Below are positions 57,956 to 64,000 of a DNA stretch of 64,000 nucleotides, one piece after another. The position numbers were made by a program, and so were the translations under genes. Each line of letters starts with the position of its first letter. Position 1 is the first letter of the stretch. This DNA comes from Catenulispora sp. MAP5-51 (lineage in GTDB: Bacteria > Actinomycetota > Actinomycetes > Streptomycetales > Catenulisporaceae), in NCBI RefSeq assembly GCF_041261205.1, contig NZ_JBGCCH010000005.1:248001-312000 (forward strand), written 5' to 3'. The notes beneath the pieces are model-generated. The model ran no database searches and was not told the DNA's origin. It saw only the letters and a list, made by a program, of their open reading frames with translations.

Positions 57956-60115
57956 TCAGGAGCCCAGAACCCGGACATCCCCGCTCTCCACCCGCACGTC
58001 CACGGCCTGCGCGCCGACCCGGAAGCCGTGCGCCGTCAGCCCGTCCCAGACCCCGCCGGGCAGCGGCTGGAACGCCACCGCGTCTCCCGGCACGTCCGGC
58101 CGGATCCCTACCAGCGTCGAGACCACCGCCACCGAGGCCGCCGCGGCCCACGCCTGCGGCCGGCACGAAGCCGGGTACGGCGTCGGCCGCCCGCCGGGCC
58201 GCGCCGGGCTGCCCGCGTACAGCTCCGGCATCCGGTACTCGAACCCCGCGGCCGCCTCCAGCAGACCGTCGATCAGCGCATGCGCCGACTCGGCCGCCCC
58301 CGGGACGCCGTCGGACGCCGCCCGCGCCAGCCCCAGCACGGCCATCGCGGTGTCGTGCGTCCACACCGAACCGCCGTGGTAGCTCAGCGGGCTGTATCCG
58401 CCGGCCGAGGTCGCCATCGTCCGCAGGCCGTAGCCCGAGGCCATCGCCGCCGACCCCAGCCGGGCGGCGACCAGCGCCGACTCCTCGTGGTTCAACATCC
58501 CCGTGCCCAGCAGGTGCCCCATGTTCGAGGCCACCGTGTCCACCGGCTTGCCGTCCCGGTCCAGCGCGACCGCCGGGAACGGCCCGTCCGCGTCGCTGAT
58601 CCAGAACCGGGCGCGGAACCGCGCGGCCAACTGCGCCGCCCACGTCCGCCACTCCTCGGCGCCGGGCCGGCCGAACGCGTCCAGCAGCGCCGCGCCGCCC
58701 ATCGCCGCCTCGTAGGCGTAGCCCTGCACCTCGCTCAGCGCCAGCGGCGCCGACGCGATCCGGCCGTCCACGAACTGGATCGAGTCGTGCGAGTCCTTCC
58801 AGCCCTGGTTCGCCAGGCCGTGGCCCGACTCGTCCACGTAGCTCAGGAACCCGGCGTCGTCCATGCCGTGGTCGCGCATCCACACCAGAGCCGCTTCCAG
58901 CGGATCCAGCAGCTTGCCCACCTCGTCGGCGGGCATGCCCCAGCGCCAGGCGTCGTGCAGCAGCATGATCCACAGCGGAGTGGCGTCCACGGTGCCGTAG
59001 TACGTCGAGGGCAGCAGCAGCAAACGCTCGTCGCCGCCGAAGGCGTCGTGGCCGGCCGGCGCGCGCCGGATCTCGTGCAGGATCTTGCCGGGCTGCTCGG
59101 CGGTCTCCGGATCGGTCTTCGTACCCTGACGCCGGGCCAGCGTGCGCAGCGTGCCGGCCGCGAGCCGGGTGCCCAGCGGCAGCAGCATGCGCGCGGCGAT
59201 GAGCGAGTCGCGGCCGAACAGCGTGAGGAACCACGGCGCGCCGGCTCCCAGGAAGTGGTCCTCGGGAGCAGAGGGGTCGCGAAGTTCCAGGCCGCGCAGG
59301 TCGGCCAGCGAGCGCTCGACGAAGCGGCCGATCCGGATGTCGCCGCTGTCCACGCGCAGGTCGCCGAGCGCTGATTCACCCGCGGTGCCCGTCACCACCG
59401 ACGTCCCGGTGGCGGTGGCGCGCACCTCGATGCTGAAGCGGGCGACCTCGCCCGGCTCCAGGTCCACCGGCCAGCTGATCCGGCCGGTGGCGGCGTCGAC
59501 GGCGGTGGGCGCCGGTTCGGCGATCGCCCGCACGATGTCCCGGTTCTTCGAGTTCTCTGAGTGATCCGAGTTCTCTGAGTTCTCTGAGTTCTCCGAACCG
59601 TGCCCGATCCATTGCAGACCGTGGCGAATCGCTTCAGCCGGCAGCGCACCGGGGGAGTGGCCGGACTTCACGGTCGAGATCTCGGCGAGGTCGCAGCCCA
59701 AGGTGATGCTCAGTGTGGTCTGCACGCGACGCCGCGAGGCGGAGCGGATCTCCAGGATCTCCCGCACCACGGTCTGCGATCCGGAATCGTTGCCGGTGTC
59801 GTCGACCAGAACTCGCCGCCGCTCGACCGACACCGCCGGATCCGCGCCGTCTTCACCGAGTCCGCGCGCCACGAGCACGCTGCGTGTGGCGTCGGCTCCG
59901 TCGAGTTCGTCGGCGATCGGGACGAGCTGCGCGCCGGCGAGTGCGATCTCCGAAACGCTCAGGACACGGCGGTCGTCGGCGAAAACCCCCGCCACGCCCC
60001 GGCCGTTCAGTGCTCCTCCGGTTGCGGACAACCCGAAGACAGGGGCCTTCACGGTGGTCGCCAGGTCGTGCAGATAGGGTTGCTGGACTGGGATTTCGGC
60101 CGGACCGTCGGTCAT
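57956..60115 (-). CDS. Amylo-alpha-1,6-glucosidase/glycogen-debranching-type protein
   Basis: This 719-residue enzyme has an N-terminal beta-sandwich (GDE N_bis type, about 25-290) and a six-hairpin (alpha/alpha)6 catalytic domain like trehalase and glucoamylase. Motifs are FLTLFGRDSLIAARMLLP, HEIRRAP, TPLWIMLLHDAWRWG, GWKDSHDSIQF, GYAYEAAMGG and SVWTHDTAMAVLGLARA. It would release glucose from alpha-glucans or related glycosides. A short SENSENSENS-type linker (about 170-190) is encoded by a tandem repeat. The ATG at 60115 has GAGGGG; it is divergent from lacI with an operator inside its promoter, so it is regulated with the sugar ABC system. Confidence 0.87.
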   Translation of the reverse strand: MTDGPAEIPVQQPYLHDLATTVKAPVFGLSATGGALNGRGVAGVFADDRRVLSVSEIALAGAQLVPIADELDGADATRSVLVARGLGEDGADPAVSVERRRVLVDDTGNDSGSQTVVREILEIRSASRRRVQTTLSITLGCDLAEISTVKSGHSPGALPAEAIRHGLQWIGHGSENSENSENSDHSENSKNRDIVRAIAEPAPTAVDAATGRISWPVDLEPGEVARFSIEVRATATGTSVVTGTAGESALGDLRVDSGDIRIGRFVERSLADLRGLELRDPSAPEDHFLGAGAPWFLTLFGRDSLIAARMLLPLGTRLAAGTLRTLARRQGTKTDPETAEQPGKILHEIRRAPAGHDAFGGDERLLLLPSTYYGTVDATPLWIMLLHDAWRWGMPADEVGKLLDPLEAALVWMRDHGMDDAGFLSYVDESGHGLANQGWKDSHDSIQFVDGRIASAPLALSEVQGYAYEAAMGGAALLDAFGRPGAEEWRTWAAQLAARFRARFWISDADGPFPAVALDRDGKPVDTVASNMGHLLGTGMLNHEESALVAARLGSAAMASGYGLRTMATSAGGYSPLSYHGGSVWTHDTAMAVLGLARAASDGVPGAAESAHALIDGLLEAAAGFEYRMPELYAGSPARPGGRPTPYPASCRPQAWAAAASVAVVSTLVGIRPDVPGDAVAFQPLPGGVWDGLTAHGFRVGAQAVDVRVESGDVRVLGS

Positions 60116-60149
60116 GGATGCCCCTCGTGTCGCGTGGTCGTTCACCGGC

Positions 60150-60177
60150 ACTCTATCCATTTGAACGTTCATATGAA
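60150..60177 (-). promoter_or_regulatory. Promoter of the debranching-type glucosidase with LacI site in the spacer
   Basis: On the minus strand TTCATA (60177-60172) and TAGAGT (60155-60150) lie 16 bases apart. The spacer contains one of the two LacI operators, so repressor binding would block polymerase directly. Confidence 0.55.
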
Positions 60178-60208
60178 ACACTCCAACCCAACGACTTTGA
60201 ACGTTCAA
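60161..60208. promoter_or_regulatory. Two LacI-family operators
   Basis: TTGAACGTTCA(T) at 60161-60172 and the perfect palindrome TTGAACGTTCAA at 60197-60208 have their centres 36 bases apart. Their central CG and 12-14 bp length are typical of LacI-family sites. They serve both the debranching-type gene and lacI. Confidence 0.8.
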
Positions 60209-60230
60209 CTCGTCGAAGGGAGGAAACGCC

Positions 60231-61295
60231 ATGTCGCAGCCCGAACAGCCCTCGGCCCGCCCGACCATCAAGGCGGTGGCCAAACACGCGCAGGTCTCGT
60301 ATCAGACAGTATCGAACGCGCTGAACGCGCCGGAGCGCCTGCGGCCGGACACCCTGGCCCGGGTGCTCCGCGCGGTCGAGGAACTCGGCTACCGGCCCAC
60401 CCAGGCCGCGCGCAATCTGCGCCTGCAGACCACGCGGCTGATCGGCTTCCGGTCCACCCGCTCGGGCGGCCGGGGTATCGGTGCCATCGAGGACCGGTTC
60501 CTCTATGCGCTCACCTCCGCCGCGCGGGACCGCGGGTACGGCGTGATCCTGTTCGCCGCCGACGGCGACGACGACGAGATCGCCATGTTCGAGGACCTGG
60601 TCAGCCGGGGCGCGGTGGACGGCTTCGTGCTGTTCGGCTCGCACCGGCACGACGCGCGCACCGCCTGGCTCGCCGAGCGCGACGTGCCGTTCGTCAGCTT
60701 CGGCCGGCCCTGGGAGAAGACCCCGTTCGAGTACTCCTGGCTCGACGTCGACGGCCACGCCGGCACCCTGGCCGCGACCCGGCACCTGGCCGAGGCCGGC
60801 CACCGCCGCGTCGCCTTCATCGGCTGGCCCGAGGGCAGCGAGGTCGGCGACGACCGGTACGCCGGCTATCTGGACGCCGCCGCCGAACTCGGCCTGCCCA
60901 CCCGCGGACTGACCGTGCGCGGCCTGGACGGCATCGGCGCCGGCACGCAGCTGGCGGCCGGGCTGCTGGGCAAGGCCCACCCGCCGACAGCGTTCGTCTG
61001 CGTCAGCGACGCCATGGCCGTCGGCGTGATGCACGCGGTCGAGCACCGCGGGCTGAGCGTGGGCAAGGACGTCGCGGTCATCGGCTTCGACGACAGCCCG
61101 CTGGCCACCGTCGTGCAGCCCGCCCTGAGCAGTGTGCGCCAGCCCCTGGAGTCCATCGCGCGCCGGTGCGTGGACCTGGTGCTGGAGCGCATCGACGACC
61201 CCCGCAGCGCGGTGACCACCTCCGTCGTGGAGCCCACGGTCATAGCGCGCGGCAGCAGTAATCCCTCTCACTCCTCATCACCAGAAGGGGCCTGA
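60231..61295 (+). CDS. LacI-family transcriptional regulator
   Basis: In this 354-residue repressor the N-terminal HTH (IKAVAKHAQVSYQTVSNALN, about 13-32) and hinge helix (YRPTQAARNLR) recognise CG-centred palindromes. The sugar-binding core includes GAVDGFVLFGS, DVDGHAGTLAATRHLAEAGHRRVAFIG by segments, CVSDAMAVGVMHAV and VIGFDDSPLATVVQP. GAAGGGAGG precedes the ATG. It is the first of a plus-strand sugar-uptake operon and shares two operators with the divergent glucosidase. The inducer is probably a glucoside or maltodextrin-type sugar. Confidence 0.93.
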   Translation: MSQPEQPSARPTIKAVAKHAQVSYQTVSNALNAPERLRPDTLARVLRAVEELGYRPTQAARNLRLQTTRLIGFRSTRSGGRGIGAIEDRFLYALTSAARDRGYGVILFAADGDDDEIAMFEDLVSRGAVDGFVLFGSHRHDARTAWLAERDVPFVSFGRPWEKTPFEYSWLDVDGHAGTLAATRHLAEAGHRRVAFIGWPEGSEVGDDRYAGYLDAAAELGLPTRGLTVRGLDGIGAGTQLAAGLLGKAHPPTAFVCVSDAMAVGVMHAVEHRGLSVGKDVAVIGFDDSPLATVVQPALSSVRQPLESIARRCVDLVLERIDDPRSAVTTSVVEPTVIARGSSNPSHSSSPEGA

Positions 61296-61370
61296 CGCCT
61301 CCGCCACCACGTCAGTGCCCTGATCCCGAAGTGCCCTGAGCCCGATCCGGGCGGATCGAAAGGAACGACA

Positions 61371-62651
61371 ATGAAGTCAGTTCGTGCCAGGCGGATCGCC
61401 GGTGTCGCCGGCGCCGCGGCCGTGCTCGTGACGGCGGCCGCCTGCGGCAGCAGCGGCCCGAGCAAGGCCTCCGGTTCCTCCTCGGGCGGCACCGGCGGCA
61501 CCGGCGGCGCCACCTCCGGCGTCACCCTGCAGGTGCTGATCGGGTCCTCCGGCGACGCCGAGACCAACGCGGTGGTGGCCGCGGGCAACGCCTGGGCCGC
61601 CAAGACCGGCAACAAGGTCGTCGTCACCCCGGCCAAGGATCTCACCCAGCAGCTGACGCAGTCGCTGGCCGGCGGGACCCCGCCGGACATCTTCTACGTC
61701 GACGCCTCCAAGTTCCAGAGCCTGGTCAAGGGCAACGCCCTGGCCGACGTCGGCGAGAAGATCACCGACTCCGCGGACATGTACCCGAACCTGCAGAAGG
61801 CGTTCACCGCCAGCGGGCAGTACTACTGCGTCCCGAAGGACTTCTCCACGCTGGCGCTGGAGATCAACACCGACCTGTGGACCAAGGCCGGCCTGACCGA
61901 CGCCGACTACCCCAAGACCTGGGACCAGCTGGAGACCGTCGCCAAGAAGCTCACCGGCAACGGCGTCACCGGCCTGGTGATGAGCGACACCCTGGACCGC
62001 ATCGGTGCCTTCATGCGCCAGGCTGGCGGCTCGGTGGTCTCCGCCGACGGCAAGACCGTCACCGCCGACTCCCCGCAGAACCTGCAGGCCCTGGACTACC
62101 TGCAGAAGCTGGGCAAGGAGGGCGCGCTGAAGTTCCCCAAGCAGGTCGACACCGGCTGGGGCGGCGAGGCCCTGGGCAAGGGCAAGGCCGCGATGACGAT
62201 CGAGGGCAACTGGATCGTCGGCTCGATGCAGAAGGACTACCCGAACGTGCACTACAAGGTCGTCCCGCTGCCCGCGGGCCCGGCCGGGAACGCCACGCTG
62301 TCCTTCACCAACTGCTGGGGCGTCGCGCAGAAGAGCGCGCACCAGGCCGCCGCGGTCGACTTCGTCGACTACCTGACGACCGTCGACCAGCAGATGAGCT
62401 TCGCCAAGGCCTTCGGTGTGATGCCCTCGCGGCAGGCCGCCAAGACCCAGTTCACCACGCAGTTCCCGGACCAGGCGGCGTTCGTGACCGGGGCGGACAA
62501 CGCCTTCGGCCCGGTCGGCTTCCCCGGCTTCGACGCGGTGCAGAAGGACTTCGACGCCAAGATCCAGGGTCTGTCCGACGGTTCCTCGGACCCGAAGAGC
62601 ATGCTGTCCAGCCTGCAGAAGAACGCCTCTGACGCGCTGAGCAACAACTAG
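61371..62651 (+). CDS. Sugar ABC transporter substrate-binding lipoprotein
   Basis: This 426-residue family-1 extracellular solute-binding protein has a lipoprotein signal with lipobox VTAAAC (lipidated Cys25) and a Gly/Ser/Thr-rich tether (about 26-50). Binding-fold motifs include LTQSLAGGTPPDIFYVDASKF by segments, YCVPKDFSTLALEINTDLW by segments, and GKGKAAMTIEGNWIVG. It captures a carbohydrate outside the cell for the two permeases downstream. AAAGGAAC precedes the ATG. It lies 75 bases after lacI. Confidence 0.93.
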   Translation: MKSVRARRIAGVAGAAAVLVTAAACGSSGPSKASGSSSGGTGGTGGATSGVTLQVLIGSSGDAETNAVVAAGNAWAAKTGNKVVVTPAKDLTQQLTQSLAGGTPPDIFYVDASKFQSLVKGNALADVGEKITDSADMYPNLQKAFTASGQYYCVPKDFSTLALEINTDLWTKAGLTDADYPKTWDQLETVAKKLTGNGVTGLVMSDTLDRIGAFMRQAGGSVVSADGKTVTADSPQNLQALDYLQKLGKEGALKFPKQVDTGWGGEALGKGKAAMTIEGNWIVGSMQKDYPNVHYKVVPLPAGPAGNATLSFTNCWGVAQKSAHQAAAVDFVDYLTTVDQQMSFAKAFGVMPSRQAAKTQFTTQFPDQAAFVTGADNAFGPVGFPGFDAVQKDFDAKIQGLSDGSSDPKSMLSSLQKNASDALSNN

Positions 62652-62671
62652 GCGAAAGGACTTCCGGGAAG

Positions 62672-63685
62672 ATGAGCAGAACAAGATCGCAGGAGGACCG
62701 GCGTCAAGCCCTCGCCGGATGGCTCTTCGTCTCGCCGGCGTTGCTCGGCCTGATCGTCTTCCTGGTGGTCCCGATCGTGCTGGCGCTCTACGTCAGCTTC
62801 ACGAACTGGGACGGCCTGTCCAACCCGCTCGGCGGCGACGTCAAGTGGGTTGGACTGCACAACTACCAGCAGCTGCTCACCCACGACGGCCTGACCCGGA
62901 CCACTTTCGCCGGGGCGCTGCGCAACAACTTCTGGTTCGTGCTGTTCGTGGTGCCGACCCAGACCGCGCTCGCGCTGTGGCTGGCCGTCTTGGTCAACAA
63001 CAAGTTCCTGCGCGGTCGCGGCTTCTTCCGGACCGCGTTCTACTTCCCGTCGATCACCTCCAGCATCGCGATCACCCTGGTCTTCCTGTTCCTGTTCCAG
63101 GGCGGCGGCGCGGTGAACGGGATCCTGAACTGGTTCGGTATCAAGGGCCCCAACTGGCTGGCCGACAGCCGCGGGGTCGTGCACGTCTGGCTCAGCGGCA
63201 TCGGAGTGACCAAACCGCCGGGCTGGACCCAGCACACGGTGATGGGCCAGTCATTGTGGGACTGGTTCAGCGGGCCGTCGATCGCGATGATGGTGATCAT
63301 CATCCTGGTGATCTGGACGACCTCCGGCACCTTCATGCTGATGTTCCTCGCGGCGCTGCAGAACGTGAACGACGACCTGTACGAGGCCGGCGAGCTCGAC
63401 GGCGCCGGCGCCTGGCAGCGCTTCCGCTACATAACCCTGCCGAGCCTGCGGCCCACGCTGCTGCTGGTGCTCACCCTCGGACTGATCGGCACCTGGCAGG
63501 TCTTCGACCAGATCTACCTGACCGGCAACAACCCGGCGACCCGCACCCCGGCGTACATGTCCTTCGACCAGAGCTTCCAGAACAACCACTTCGGCATCGG
63601 ATCGGCGATCGCGTTCCTGCTGTTCGCGCTGATCATGGGCCTGACGTTGCTGCAGCGGCGCGTCCTCCCGGAGGAGATCGACTGA
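62672..63685 (+). CDS. Sugar ABC transporter permease (MalF-like)
   Basis: This 337-residue inner-membrane permease has about six helices (first LFVSPALLGLIVFLVVPIVLALYV, by segments) and the cytoplasmic EAA loop EAGELDGAGAWQRFRYITLPSLRPTLLL, by segments, that docks to the ATPase. It forms a heterodimer with the next permease. Its stop overlaps the ATG of that gene (TGATG). No ATPase is seen in the window; carbohydrate importers of actinomycetes often share a distant MsiK-type ATPase. Confidence 0.93.
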   Translation: MSRTRSQEDRRQALAGWLFVSPALLGLIVFLVVPIVLALYVSFTNWDGLSNPLGGDVKWVGLHNYQQLLTHDGLTRTTFAGALRNNFWFVLFVVPTQTALALWLAVLVNNKFLRGRGFFRTAFYFPSITSSIAITLVFLFLFQGGGAVNGILNWFGIKGPNWLADSRGVVHVWLSGIGVTKPPGWTQHTVMGQSLWDWFSGPSIAMMVIIILVIWTTSGTFMLMFLAALQNVNDDLYEAGELDGAGAWQRFRYITLPSLRPTLLLVLTLGLIGTWQVFDQIYLTGNNPATRTPAYMSFDQSFQNNHFGIGSAIAFLLFALIMGLTLLQRRVLPEEID

Positions 63686-64000
63686 TGGCCGAAGTCCGCG
63701 AGCGCCGCTCCCCGTCCCGGCGCGCCCTGATGTACGGCGCGCTGGTCCTGTTCGCGCTGCTGTTCCTCGGGCCGTTCGTGATCCAGATCGCGACCTCGTT
63801 CAAGACCGACCCGGACGCCACCAACCATCCGCTGAACGTGGTCCCGCACCCGGTGACCATGGAGGCGTGGAAGCGGATCTTCGGCTACAGCTCCGACCAG
63901 CCGGTGCCCTTCGGCACCTGGCTGCGCAACAGCATCATCGTGGCCACCTCGATCACCCTGCTGCGGGTCCTGCTGGACAGCCTGGCCGGCTACGCCCTGG
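63685..64000 (+). CDS. Sugar ABC transporter permease (MalG-like), 3' end outside the window
   Basis: This is the N-terminal 105 residues of the second permease, starting at the ATG that overlaps the stop of the first. It shows the first helix ALVLFALLFLGPFVIQIATS, the characteristic FKTDPDATNHPLNVVP and TMEAWKRIF, and the start of the second helix with NSIIVATSITLLRVLLDSLAGYAL. The end lies beyond the window. The order lacI, binding protein, permease, permease is standard for carbohydrate uptake operons. Confidence 0.9.
   Translation, partial: MAEVRERRSPSRRALMYGALVLFALLFLGPFVIQIATSFKTDPDATNHPLNVVPHPVTMEAWKRIFGYSSDQPVPFGTWLRNSIIVATSITLLRVLLDSLAGYAL

Noticed and set aside
57909-57980. Duplicated CCAGAACCCGGACA at the debranching-enzyme 3' end as an attachment site
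   Set aside because: Only a 14-base direct repeat spanning the stop region, without integrase or tRNA; better explained by a small local duplication.
1-64000. CRISPR arrays, insertion sequences, prophage genes, tRNA and rRNA genes
   Set aside because: No regularly spaced repeats, transposase or integrase motifs, cloverleaf sequences or rRNA segments were recognised on reading; tRNAscan and rRNA model searches would be decisive.

Overview
The window is very GC-rich, with strong third-position GC, frequent GTG starts and ATGA/GTGA gene overlaps. It carries actinomycete hallmark families: a SigE-family sigma factor, a DUF574-type methyltransferase, a Tat-exported PI-PLC, a RipA-like NlpC/P60 hydrolase and a tandem dynamin-like GTPase pair. 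This points to a filamentous actinobacterium of the Streptomyces/Catenulispora kind; the species cannot be fixed from sequence alone. No tRNA, rRNA, CRISPR array, transposase or phage gene was recognised, so the window looks chromosomal.

Layout. 1-3.7 kb: end of an unknown gene, then the fadA-fadB beta-oxidation operon. 3.7-8.6 kb (minus): two adjacent dynamin-like GTPases; the larger has two very large low-complexity insertions and a lost G4 motif. 8.7-12.4 kb: TetR regulator divergent from an acyl-CoA dehydrogenase and acyl-CoA ligase. 12.4-18.8 kb: Ca2+/H+ antiporter, ABC exporter, NlpC/P60 hydrolase, GNAT and a secreted M6-like metalloprotease divergent from a LysR regulator. 19.9-21.3 kb: SigE-family sigma factor overlapping a membrane-anchored partner. 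21.3-30.8 kb: a peptide, peptidoglycan and D-amino-acid breakdown region (beta-lactamase-like protein, D-aminoacylase, two different fold-III PLP decarboxylase-like enzymes, S9 peptidase, M20 peptidase, LD-carboxypeptidase). 31-35 kb: multicopper oxidase, GNAT and S-adenosylhomocysteinase preceded by a convincing SAH riboswitch. 35-38 kb: transglutaminase-like protein, isochorismatase-type hydrolase, GlxA-type regulator and a small membrane protein.

38-53.7 kb: a cell-wall-type exoprotein with a CHAP-like domain, a SAM methyltransferase, an ArsR-type regulator, a candidate structured RNA ending in an intrinsic terminator, a zinc-ribbon protein divergent from a MarR regulator across a 23-bp palindrome, a Tat-exported PHP phosphoesterase, an ester cyclase, a 1489-residue TPR protein and its overlapping, very acidic partner. 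53.7-57.8 kb: exported proteins (C39-like peptidase, PI-PLC, a small secreted protein under a 25-bp palindrome) and an esterase. 57.9-64 kb: an alpha-glucan or sugar utilisation locus, with a debranching-type glucosidase divergent from lacI, a sugar-binding lipoprotein and two permeases, and two identical LacI operators in the divergent region.

The most interesting items are the SAH riboswitch with its competing hairpin, the orphan structured RNA at 43.05-43.23 kb, the GTPase pair with giant insertions, the TPR/acidic protein pair sharing a DATxTV motif, and the D-amino-acid/peptidoglycan breakdown cluster.
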